Below, in pieces: positions 43,732 through 51,163 of a DNA stretch of 64,000 bases. Under the pieces are notes generated by a model. That model was not told the origin of the DNA. It searched no databases and saw only the letters and a program-made list of their open reading frames with translations. Position 1 is the first letter of the stretch, and each line of letters opens with the position of its first letter. Source of the stretch: Perlucidibaca piscinae DSM 21586 (GTDB taxonomy: Bacteria > Pseudomonadota > Gammaproteobacteria > Pseudomonadales > Moraxellaceae); the NCBI RefSeq assembly GCF_000420045.1, contig NZ_ATUE01000005.1, positions 722,089 through 786,088 of the forward strand, written 5' to 3'. The position numbers were made by a program, and so were the translations under genes.

Positions 43732-45090
43732 TCAAGTCGTATCCCCCGCGCCACGCCGACGTGGTATGCCCAGGCGCTGCCGCCGCTCCCAGAGTGTCTT
43801 GCGGCTGATGCCGAGCTTCTGCGCGAGCTCGGTTTCGGACATCTGATCCTGATGCTCGAGCACGAAGTGCTGGAAGTAGTCCTCCAGTGACAGGCCGGTG
43901 GGCGGGTCCAGGGGCTCCGGGCGCACATCGTCGGCACACGCTGGCAGATCGATGGCCAGCAGCTCCGGTGTGATCGCGCTGTCGTCACAGAGAATGACCG
44001 CTCGCTCGATGGCGTTTTCCAGCTCGCGGATGTTGCCCGGCCAGCGGTACTCGCGCATGGCCTCGAGCGCGCATGGCGAGAACGACAGCGGGTGGCTGCC
44101 AACCCGCTCTATGGTGCGTTCAAGCAGGATGCGGGCGATCTCGATGATGTCGTCGCCGCGTTCGCGCAACGGTGGCAGCACCAGTTCGACCACGTTGAGC
44201 CGGAAGAACAGGTCCTCGCGAAAGAGTCCGGCGCTGACCAGCTGGCGCAGGTTGCGGTGGGTGGCCGCGATCAGGCGGACGTCGACCTTGCGCGACTGGG
44301 TGGCGCCGAGGCGGCGTACCTCCTTTTCCTGCAGCAGACGCAGCAGGCGTGCCTGGGCTTCCAGCGGCAGCTCGCCGATCTCGTCGAGAAACAGCGAGCC
44401 GCCATCGGCGGCTTCGACCAGGCCCTTGCGCATGCCCTGGGCCCCGGTGAAGGCACCTTTCTCGTGACCGAAGAGCTCGGACTCGATCAGCGACTCGGGA
44501 ATGGCGGCGCAGTTGACCGAGATCAGCGGCGCCTGCGAGCGTGGTCCCTGCTCGTGCAGGGCGCGGGCGACCAGCTCCTTGCCGGTGCCGGACTCGCCAT
44601 GGATGAGCACGGTGGTGTTGAGCGAGGCCATGCGCTGGATGCGCCGGTGCAGTTCCTGCATGGCCGGCGAGCTGCCGATGATGCCGGTGGCCGGGCGCTC
44701 TCGCGAGATGTCCTGGCGCAGGGCGGCGTTCTGCCGCTGCAGCAGGCGCTCGCGCAGGATACGTTCGACGGTCAGCAGCAGGTCGTCGTGATCGAAGGGC
44801 TTGGCAATGTAGTCGGCAGCTCCGGCGCGCACGGCGTCGACGGCGGAGCGAATGCTGGCGAAGCTGGTCATGATCAGCACCGGCGTCTGTCCGGCGTGCT
44901 CGATCAGGGCGGTGCCGGGCAGTCCGGGCAGGCGCAGATCGGAGATGATCAGGTCGAAGCCGTCCAGGCTCTGCTGCAGGGCCTCGTCAACGCTGCCGGC
45001 CTCGGCGACCTGATAGCCGTGGCGCTCGAGCAGGCGGCGCAGGCCGGTGCGAATCACGGCCTCGTCATCGACCACCAGCAGATAGTTCAT
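43732..45090 (-). CDS. cbrB: CbrB, NtrC-family sigma54-dependent response regulator
   Basis: The protein has 452 residues from ATG 45090, whose start overlaps the cbrA stop (ATGA). The receiver domain (1-120) has the phospho-Asp in DLIISDLRLPG and the switch Lys in YIAKPFDHDD. The AAA+ domain has Walker A HGESGTGKE, the sigma54-contact GAFTGA and the Walker B region GGSLFLDEIGELP. The C-terminal Fis-type HTH is SETELAQKLGISRKTLWERRQ. Synteny with dksA-gluQ-cbrA-cbrB-pcnB identifies it as CbrB, the carbon/nitrogen-balance regulator that activates crcZ in Pseudomonas. Confidence 0.92.
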   Translation of the reverse strand: MNYLLVVDDEAVIRTGLRRLLERHGYQVAEAGSVDEALQQSLDGFDLIISDLRLPGLPGTALIEHAGQTPVLIMTSFASIRSAVDAVRAGAADYIAKPFDHDDLLLTVERILRERLLQRQNAALRQDISRERPATGIIGSSPAMQELHRRIQRMASLNTTVLIHGESGTGKELVARALHEQGPRSQAPLISVNCAAIPESLIESELFGHEKGAFTGAQGMRKGLVEAADGGSLFLDEIGELPLEAQARLLRLLQEKEVRRLGATQSRKVDVRLIAATHRNLRQLVSAGLFREDLFFRLNVVELVLPPLRERGDDIIEIARILLERTIERVGSHPLSFSPCALEAMREYRWPGNIRELENAIERAVILCDDSAITPELLAIDLPACADDVRPEPLDPPTGLSLEDYFQHFVLEHQDQMSETELAQKLGISRKTLWERRQRLGIPRRRGAGDTT

Positions 45091-48041
45091 GTCATCGCTC
45101 CCGCATCTGCCGGCGCGGCATCCTGCCACGCCAGCAGCTTCACTTGCACGATCACGCCCTGTCCCTGGTCGTAGTCCCGTTTGTCGATCAGCTGTACCCG
45201 GCCCTGATGCGCGGAAATGATGCCGTGCACCAGGGCAAGGCCGAGGCCGGTGCCCTTGCCCGCCGGCTTGGTGGTGACGAAGGGCTCGAACAGCGTGTCG
45301 CGAATGCTGCCGTCCGGCAGGCCGTGGCCGAAGTCCTCGATCTCCAGGCTGACGTAGCGACCCTGATGTTCGCCGCGCACATGGATCTCGCCCTGCTGGG
45401 TGCTGGCATCGCGGGCATTCGACAGCAGGTTGATGAAGACCTGGCAAAGGCGCTGGGCATCACCGTTCACCCGCAGCTCGCCCGGAATGTCGATGCGGAA
45501 GCGTTGCTGCCGTCCTTCCGGTGCCAGTTGCAGCAGCTGAACGGCTTCATGCACGGTGCTGGCGAGGTCGACCGGACCGAACAGGCCGCGTGCCTGCCAG
45601 TCGCTGCGCGAAAAGCCGACCAGGGACTGCACGATGCGGCTGACGCGCTGGGTCTGTTCGAGGATGTCCTGCGTGGCCTGCTGAACATCCGTGTTGCCGG
45701 GCTGTTCAGCCTTCAGGTTCTGGGCCAGGCAGGCGATGCCGGTGACCGGATTGCCGATCTCGTGCGCGACACCGGCAGCGAGCCGGCCGATGGCGGCGAG
45801 ACGTTCGGCATGATGCAGGCGCGACTCCAGCTGCTGCAGGGCGGACACATCTTCCATCACCAGCACATGGTTGCCGTTGGCATCGCCGATCATGGCGCGA
45901 TGCAGGTTGAACCAGCGCGGCTGGCCGTCGGTGGTGACCTGGGTGCGCAGATGCTGGGAGTCGGGCGACTGGAAGAAGTTCAGCAGTAGCTCGCGCCAGG
46001 GCTGGGGCAGGGCGTCCAGGCGCGCACCGATGACCTGGTCGTCGCTGCACTGGGTGATCTCCATCATGGCCCGGTTCCAGCTCAGGATCTCGAGGTCGGA
46101 GGCCAGCGTGCACACGCCCAGCGGCAGGTCGTGCAGGGTCTGGCGGTGGAAGCGGCGCAACACGTCAAGCTCGGCAGCGAGGCCGGACAGGCGGTCGCGG
46201 TACTCCTCGAGGCGAGACTCGATGAAGTGGATGTCATCGCCGCGTCGCTGGCTGTGAACGGTTTGCGGCAGCTGGGTGTCCATCAGATCCTGCGCCACGC
46301 TGGGGCCGAGCAGCCCGGACAGGTTGGCGTGGAGCTGGTCATGCAGCCGGCGCAGGGCATAGGGGCGGCGTTCGTCGAACGCGAAGCCGAGGTCGGTCAT
46401 GGCCATGCGGACTTCGCGCTCGGCCGTGACCGGGCCCAGTGCCGGTGCCAGTGCCTGGATGAAGTCCTCCGGTGATTGTGCCGACAGGCCCCAGCGCACC
46501 GGGCTGCGCAGATTGTCCACCGAGCAGGCCTGCGCGGCCTCGACATCGCTGTCGCTCTGCCGGCTCAGCAGCGAACCGGCGAGCAGGCCGGCGATGTTGA
46601 CCAGGGTGCTGATCAGGCCCATGGCCTGCCAGTAGTCCAGGCGGCCGCGTACCAGCAGGCCGAGCAGCTCCGCGCTGTCGAAGTCGCGGTCGAGAAAAGC
46701 GGGGATCACCAGCGTGACGAACCAGGTCAGCATGCCCAGGCTGAGTCCGAGCAGCAGGCCCTGGCGGGTGGCGCGCGGCCAGAACAGCAATGCCACCAGG
46801 CCCGGCGCCAGCTGCAGTACCGCCACGAAGGACAGCATGGACATTTCGCTGCTGTCCGGCTTCAGGTCGGGCAGCCACGACAGCATGAAGGCGGCGAGCG
46901 GAATGCAGGCGGTGATCAGGCGGCGCTGGCGCAGGGTCTGCTCGTAGAGGGCATCGTTCGCCTGCCAGCCGAGCACGGGCAGCACCACGTGGTTCATGGT
47001 CATGTTGGCCAGCGCCAGCGTGGTCACGATGAGAATGCCGCTGGACGAGGCCAGCGCACCGATGAACAGCAGCAGCGGCAGCCAGGCCTCGCCGGTGTGA
47101 TTGGCGATGCCCAGCGCGTAGAACTCGGGCGACATGTTCAGCGCCAGTGCCTGGCCTGCCCACAGGATGATCGGGATACCCAGCGCCATCAGCAGAAGAT
47201 AGAGCGGCAGCCCCCAGCTGGCGACCAGCAGATGGCGCGGTTCGCGGCTTTCGGTGAAGGCCAGCTGGTACATGCAGGGCGTGACCACGGCAGCGAAGAA
47301 GAAGACGATGAGCAGACTGTGCCAGTGGTTGGATCTGAGCGGCTGGTACAGACCGACCAGCGCCTCCGGATTCTCGGCCAGCCAGCGTTCCAGGCCGCTG
47401 GAGCCACCGAGAACGCTGAAGTAGGCATACAGGCCGATGGCGGCGATGGCGAGCAGCTTGATCAGCGACTCGGCGGCGATGGCCGCCACCAGGCCTTCGT
47501 TGGTCTGATGGCGGGCACGTCGCGAGCGGGCGCCGAACAGCATCAGGAAGCTGACCAGGATGGCGCAGAAGATCAGGCCCTGCAGGCGCGATCCGCGCTC
47601 GTCCGACATCAGCACGGCGACTTCCGCCACGGTCTGGATCTGGGTGGTGAGCAGCGGCATGGTGCCCAGCAGCGTGGCCACGGTGGCCAGGGTGCCGACG
47701 GCCTGGCTGCGGAAGCGGAAGGCCAGCAGGTCGGGCAGGGAGTCGAGCTGATGGGTCCGTGCCAGACGCAGCAGCGGCTGCAGCAGCACGGGTGCGAGCA
47801 GGAAGGCGCCGGACAGGCCGAGGTAGAAGGCGAGGAAGTTGAAGCCGCTTTCGAGGGTGAACTGGACGGCGCCGAACAGGCCCCAGGTGCTGACAAACAC
47901 GCCCAGCGAGAGCACGTGCACCATCGGATGACGAGTCCAGCGCGTCGGAATCCAGCGCTGCTCGGTGGCATGTGCCACCAGGAACAGCAGGCTCAGGTAG
48001 CCGACGCCGATGAAGAACAGCAGGCCGGGACTAAAGGTCAT
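45087..48041 (-). CDS. cbrA: CbrA, sensor kinase with SLC5 transporter domain
   Basis: CbrA has 984 residues. Residues 1-500 form a sodium/solute symporter-like membrane domain of about 13 helices (for example STWGLFGAVQFTLESGFNFL and LDSLPDLLAFRFRS). A linker and a PAS domain (about 640-750, LEILSWNRAMMEITQ) follow. The histidine kinase has the H-box AAGVAHEIGNPVTG (His near 760), the N-box NLLSNARDA and the G-box GTGLGLALVHGI. This SLC5-PAS-HK layout is that of Pseudomonas CbrA, whose symporter domain transports histidine. It overlaps cbrX upstream (11 bp) and cbrB downstream (4 bp). Confidence 0.93.
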   Translation of the reverse strand: MTFSPGLLFFIGVGYLSLLFLVAHATEQRWIPTRWTRHPMVHVLSLGVFVSTWGLFGAVQFTLESGFNFLAFYLGLSGAFLLAPVLLQPLLRLARTHQLDSLPDLLAFRFRSQAVGTLATVATLLGTMPLLTTQIQTVAEVAVLMSDERGSRLQGLIFCAILVSFLMLFGARSRRARHQTNEGLVAAIAAESLIKLLAIAAIGLYAYFSVLGGSSGLERWLAENPEALVGLYQPLRSNHWHSLLIVFFFAAVVTPCMYQLAFTESREPRHLLVASWGLPLYLLLMALGIPIILWAGQALALNMSPEFYALGIANHTGEAWLPLLLFIGALASSSGILIVTTLALANMTMNHVVLPVLGWQANDALYEQTLRQRRLITACIPLAAFMLSWLPDLKPDSSEMSMLSFVAVLQLAPGLVALLFWPRATRQGLLLGLSLGMLTWFVTLVIPAFLDRDFDSAELLGLLVRGRLDYWQAMGLISTLVNIAGLLAGSLLSRQSDSDVEAAQACSVDNLRSPVRWGLSAQSPEDFIQALAPALGPVTAEREVRMAMTDLGFAFDERRPYALRRLHDQLHANLSGLLGPSVAQDLMDTQLPQTVHSQRRGDDIHFIESRLEEYRDRLSGLAAELDVLRRFHRQTLHDLPLGVCTLASDLEILSWNRAMMEITQCSDDQVIGARLDALPQPWRELLLNFFQSPDSQHLRTQVTTDGQPRWFNLHRAMIGDANGNHVLVMEDVSALQQLESRLHHAERLAAIGRLAAGVAHEIGNPVTGIACLAQNLKAEQPGNTDVQQATQDILEQTQRVSRIVQSLVGFSRSDWQARGLFGPVDLASTVHEAVQLLQLAPEGRQQRFRIDIPGELRVNGDAQRLCQVFINLLSNARDASTQQGEIHVRGEHQGRYVSLEIEDFGHGLPDGSIRDTLFEPFVTTKPAGKGTGLGLALVHGIISAHQGRVQLIDKRDYDQGQGVIVQVKLLAWQDAAPADAGAMT

Positions 48042-48207
48042 TGAGGTCGCGGCTCCGTGCCACCCAGAAGCCCATCCCGATCAGCATGGCCCAGATCGTG
48101 TAAGGGCGGTACCAGGCGCTGCCGCCTTCGCTCCACCAGTCGATGATCAGTGGCGAAAGCAGAAAGGCGCCGACGACGAAGAGGGCAATCAGGCGATCGA
48201 CGTACAT
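48031..48207 (-). CDS. cbrX: CbrX-like small membrane protein, translationally coupled to cbrA
   Basis: This 58-codon gene begins MYVDRLIALFVVGAFLLSP and continues with PLIIDWW, then GGSAWYRPYTIWAMLIG and WVARSRDLNDL. Two hydrophobic stretches (about 5-20 and 37-49) suggest a small inner-membrane protein. Its TAG lies 11 bp inside cbrA, in another frame. Pseudomonas has a similar short gene, cbrX, overlapping cbrA and coupling its translation. The protein role is unknown. Confidence 0.75.
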   Translation of the reverse strand: MYVDRLIALFVVGAFLLSPLIIDWWSEGGSAWYRPYTIWAMLIGMGFWVARSRDLNDL

Positions 48208-48226
48208 CAGGCACTCCGGGTGTGGA

Positions 48227-48243
48227 TGTTACGGAAGGTAACA
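48227..48243. promoter_or_regulatory. TGTTAC-N5-GTAACA inverted repeat upstream of cbrX-cbrA
   Basis: TGTTAC (48227-48232), GGAAG, GTAACA (48238-48243), 20-36 bp upstream of the cbrX start. The half-sites equal those of CbrB sites, so autoregulation of cbrXAB is plausible. It could also act as an RNA hairpin in the leader. Confidence 0.5.
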
Positions 48244-48254
48244 CCATTTGCCGT

Positions 48255-48273
48255 CCGCCTGAAAGTCAGGCGG
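48255..48273 (-). terminator. Hairpin across the gluQRS stop codon
   Basis: CCGCCTGA/TCAGGCGG (48273-48266 with 48262-48255 on the minus strand) with a 3-nt loop and no T run. It overlaps the gluQRS TGA and could reduce readthrough from dksA-gluQRS into cbrXAB. Confidence 0.5.
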
Positions 48274-49141
48274 GCAGGGCAATGGCCCGGCGCGGAATGC
48301 GCGCGCGCGACCAGTGTGTGCAGGCCCAGTCCAGGATCTCGGCCGGTGTGCTCTGCTGCAGATCCGGGGGCGGAGCCTGCCCCAGCCAGTGCAGTACCTG
48401 GCAGAGATTGGCAGAGGCGGCGGGTGTCAGGGCCGGAGCATGATTCTGCTTGGACAGCTTGCGTCCGTCGGGCTGCAGCAGCAGCGGCAGGTGCAGATAT
48501 TCCGGGCGTGGCAGGCCCAGCTGCTGCTGCAGCCAGCACTGGCGCGCGGTGTTGTCGAAGAGATCGGCGCCGCGTGCCACGGTGGTCACCGCGCTGGCGG
48601 CATCATCGACCACCACGGCGAGCTGGTAGGCCGGCAGGCCGTCACGTCGCATCAGCACGAAGTCGCCGCATTGCTGGCGCAGGTCATCGCATTGCGGGCC
48701 GTGCAGGGCATCCTGCCAGTGCATGAGCGGGGCATCCTGCACCGACAGCCGCCAGGCGCCGCTGGCATGACCGGCCGTGCGGCAGGCACCCAGGCAGTCG
48801 GGTACGCCGGCGGCCGCGAGGGCGCTGCGCGAGCAGCGGCAGGCATAGACCAGGCCGCGTGTCTGCAACGATTTCAAGGCGGCGTCGTAGGCCGCATGGC
48901 GATCGTGCTGCCAGAGCACGGGGCCGTCCCAGGTCAGCCCGTGCCTGTCGAGGCTGCGCAGGATGGCATCGGCAGCGCCGGGTTGCTCGCGGGGCGGATC
49001 GATGTCTTCGATGCGCAGCAGCCAGCGGCCGCCACGATGGCGCACATCAACCCAGCTGGCTGTTGCAGCCAGCAGGGAACCGAGATGCAGCGGGCCGGTG
49101 GGAGAGGGCGCGAAGCGCCCGGTCACGTGGTCGACAGACAA
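48266..49141 (-). CDS. gluQ: GluQRS, glutamyl-Q tRNA(Asp) synthetase
   Basis: GluQRS attaches glutamate to queuosine in tRNA-Asp. It has 291 residues. The class I motifs are FAPSPTGPLHLGSLLAA (HIGH variant, about 10-26) and DGRKLSKQNHA (KMSKS variant). The zinc-site cysteines are in YACRCSRS and DCLGACR. There is no anticodon-binding domain, which separates it from GltX. It begins 2 bp after the dksA stop, the usual dksA-gluQ pair. Confidence 0.95.
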   Translation of the reverse strand: MSVDHVTGRFAPSPTGPLHLGSLLAATASWVDVRHRGGRWLLRIEDIDPPREQPGAADAILRSLDRHGLTWDGPVLWQHDRHAAYDAALKSLQTRGLVYACRCSRSALAAAGVPDCLGACRTAGHASGAWRLSVQDAPLMHWQDALHGPQCDDLRQQCGDFVLMRRDGLPAYQLAVVVDDAASAVTTVARGADLFDNTARQCWLQQQLGLPRPEYLHLPLLLQPDGRKLSKQNHAPALTPAASANLCQVLHWLGQAPPPDLQQSTPAEILDWACTHWSRARIPRRAIALPA

Positions 49142-49143
49142 GC

Positions 49144-49629
49144 TCAGCCGCCGAGCAGCTGCTTCTCCTTGATTTCCTGCAGGCTCTTGCAGTCGATGCA
49201 GAGGGTGGCCGTGGGACGGGCTTCAAGGCGACGAATGCCGATTTCGACGCCGCAGTCGTCGCAGTAGCCGTAGTCGTCCTTCTCGATGCGCTCCAGGGTC
49301 TGGTCGATCTTCTTGATCAGCTTGCGCTCGCGGTCACGGGTGCGCAGCTCGAGCGAGAACTCCTCTTCCATGGTGGCGCGATCGTTGGGGTCGGGCAGGT
49401 TGGCGGACTCGTCCTGCATGTGGTGCACGGTGCGGTCGACTTCCTCCATCAGCTCCTTCTTCCAGGCGTGCAGGATGTCGCGGAAGTGCTGCAGCTGGGC
49501 CGGACCCATGTACTCCTCGCCCTTGCTCTCCTGGTAGGGAGCGAGGCCGTGGATGAGCACGCTGCCGGCAGGAGTCTTCTTGCGGGATTTTTCGCTAGCA
49601 GGGGTTTTTTCAGCAGTACGGGTAGCCAT
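49144..49629 (-). CDS. dksA: DksA, RNA polymerase-binding transcription factor
   Basis: DksA acts with ppGpp in the RNA polymerase secondary channel to control rRNA and amino acid promoters. It has 161 residues: a basic N-terminal tail, a coiled coil whose tip has the DxxDxA motif (DPNDRA), and a C4 zinc finger (CDDCG and CIDCK). The rrn promoters at the end of this window have the GC-rich discriminator expected of DksA targets. It is upstream of gluQRS. Confidence 0.97.
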   Translation of the reverse strand: MATRTAEKTPASEKSRKKTPAGSVLIHGLAPYQESKGEEYMGPAQLQHFRDILHAWKKELMEEVDRTVHHMQDESANLPDPNDRATMEEEFSLELRTRDRERKLIKKIDQTLERIEKDDYGYCDDCGVEIGIRRLEARPTATLCIDCKSLQEIKEKQLLGG

Positions 49630-49706
49630 GACGGTTTCTCAAGCAAACATAAGGGGAATCTATAACAGAGCGCTGGCGCCCGCGCAAACGACATGCGGGC
49701 TCATGC

Positions 49707-50033
49707 TCAGGGTTCCGACGCCAGCAGGATTTCGCCGTTCACCACCTGCAGGGGAACCGCCAGCAGCGACTCGCCCTGGCAGGGGCCGGCCACGCAGTGA
49801 CCGTCCTCGACCCGGAACAGCGCACCGTGGTTGCTGCACAGCAGATAGTGGTTTTCGACATCCATGAATTCGTCGGGATTGAACTCGAGATTGATGCCCA
49901 GGTGCGGGCAGCTGTTCTGGTAACCGTAGACCTGGCCATCACGCTGCACCAGCACGACCTCGCCGACGGGTGAGCGAAAGCCGCGTGCCTGGTTCTCGAC
50001 CAGGTCGCTGAACTGACAGAAACGGTGACTCAT
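49707..50033 (-). CDS. Rieske [2Fe-2S] ferredoxin-like protein
   Basis: This 108-residue soluble Rieske protein has ligands C42-x-H44 in CPHLG and C66-x2-H69 in CSNHG, the complete set. There is no signal peptide, so it is cytoplasmic, like NirD or dioxygenase ferredoxins. Its ATG overlaps the stop of the upstream kinase gene by 4 bp (ATGA), suggesting co-expression. The partner enzyme is unknown. Confidence 0.88.
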   Translation of the reverse strand: MSHRFCQFSDLVENQARGFRSPVGEVVLVQRDGQVYGYQNSCPHLGINLEFNPDEFMDVENHYLLCSNHGALFRVEDGHCVAGPCQGESLLAVPLQVVNGEILLASEP

Positions 50034-51031
50034 GCCGACAGCTCCTGCAGCAGCTCCGGGTAGCGCGGCAGCGGCAGGCGCGGACCGAACTGGCTGACCA
50101 CTTCGGCGGCGGTGCGCAGGCCCAGGCGTGCGCTCTGCTCCAGCGACCAGCCCTGGCTCAGGCCGTAGAGCACGGCACCGGCAAAGCTGTCGCCGGCGCC
50201 CAGGGTGTCGACGGCCACCACCTTGTGTGCCGGCAGTTCGATGACGGCATGACGGGTCCAGGCCCAGCAGCCGTCGGCGCCGCGCGTGATCACGCCCTGT
50301 GGCGCCAGGGCACGCAGGGTGGTCAGGGCCTGCTCCAGTGACTCGACACCGGCATAGCCCATGGCCTCGTCCTCGTTGCAGAAGATGAGGTCGACGCCCT
50401 CGCCGGCGAGTTCGCGCAGCTGCGGCAGGAAGTACTGCACCATGGACGGGTCGGAGAAGGTCAGGGCGAGCTTGACGCCGGCCGCGCGGGCTTCGCGACG
50501 GGCCAGCGCCACCGCGGCCCGGGCGCTGGGCGAGGTGCTGAGGTAGCCCTCGATGTAGAGCCAGCGACTGGCGCGCAGGGCGTCGACATCCAGTTCGTCC
50601 TGCGACAGTTCGCCGGTGATGCCGAGGAAGGTGCTCATGGTGCGTTCGGTGTCCGGTGTCACCATGACCACGCAGGTGCCGGAGGCGCCGTCCGGACGTG
50701 CCTCGCGCAGGTTGGTGGCGACACCGGCAGCGATCAGGTCGTTGCGGTAGAAGTCGCCAAGCCTGTCACTGGCCACCTTGCAGGTGTAGTAGCAGCGCGC
50801 TCCGAAGGCCTGGGTGGCGATGATGCTGTTGGCAGCCGAGCCGCCACAGGCCTGCTTCATGCGCTCGTGGTGCTGGTCCAGCGCCGCCAGCAGGCGCTGC
50901 TGCCGGTCGGGCTCGGTCAGGGTCATGATGCCCTTCTCGATGCCATGCTCCTGCAGGAAGCTGTCCTCGATCCGGTATTCCAGGTCGACCAGGGCATTGC
51001 CGATGGCAAAGACGTCGTAGCGGAGGGACAT
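50030..51031 (-). CDS. PfkB-family carbohydrate kinase, adenosine-kinase-like
   Basis: This 333-residue kinase starts MSLRYDVFAIGNALVDLEYRI. The first PfkB signature region includes GGSAANSIIATQAFGA. The second is AVDTLGAGDSFAGAVLYGL with the catalytic Asp in GAGD. The sequence is of the adenosine-kinase/sugar-kinase type common in gammaproteobacteria; the exact substrate cannot be read from sequence. A longer frame extends far upstream antisense to mrcB and is not used. It is divergent from mrcB. Confidence 0.88.
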   Translation of the reverse strand: MSLRYDVFAIGNALVDLEYRIEDSFLQEHGIEKGIMTLTEPDRQQRLLAALDQHHERMKQACGGSAANSIIATQAFGARCYYTCKVASDRLGDFYRNDLIAAGVATNLREARPDGASGTCVVMVTPDTERTMSTFLGITGELSQDELDVDALRASRWLYIEGYLSTSPSARAAVALARREARAAGVKLALTFSDPSMVQYFLPQLRELAGEGVDLIFCNEDEAMGYAGVESLEQALTTLRALAPQGVITRGADGCWAWTRHAVIELPAHKVVAVDTLGAGDSFAGAVLYGLSQGWSLEQSARLGLRTAAEVVSQFGPRLPLPRYPELLQELSA

Positions 51032-51065
51032 GTGGCGCTCTCGTGCGGCTGTGGACAGGCCCCGG

Positions 51066-51071
51066 ATTATA
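51066..51071 (-). promoter_or_regulatory. -10 element for the PfkB kinase-Rieske operon
   Basis: A perfect TATAAT on the minus strand, 35 bp upstream of the kinase ATG. The -35 is weak (TTCAGG-like), so the assignment is tentative. Confidence 0.4.
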
Positions 51072-51163
51072 GTGAGCCTGTGCCTGAACGCCATCCCGCA
51101 TGTGCGTGTCGCGGCGCGCTCCCGCCATCCTGCGGGTGATATAGAATGCCGTATTGACCGACG

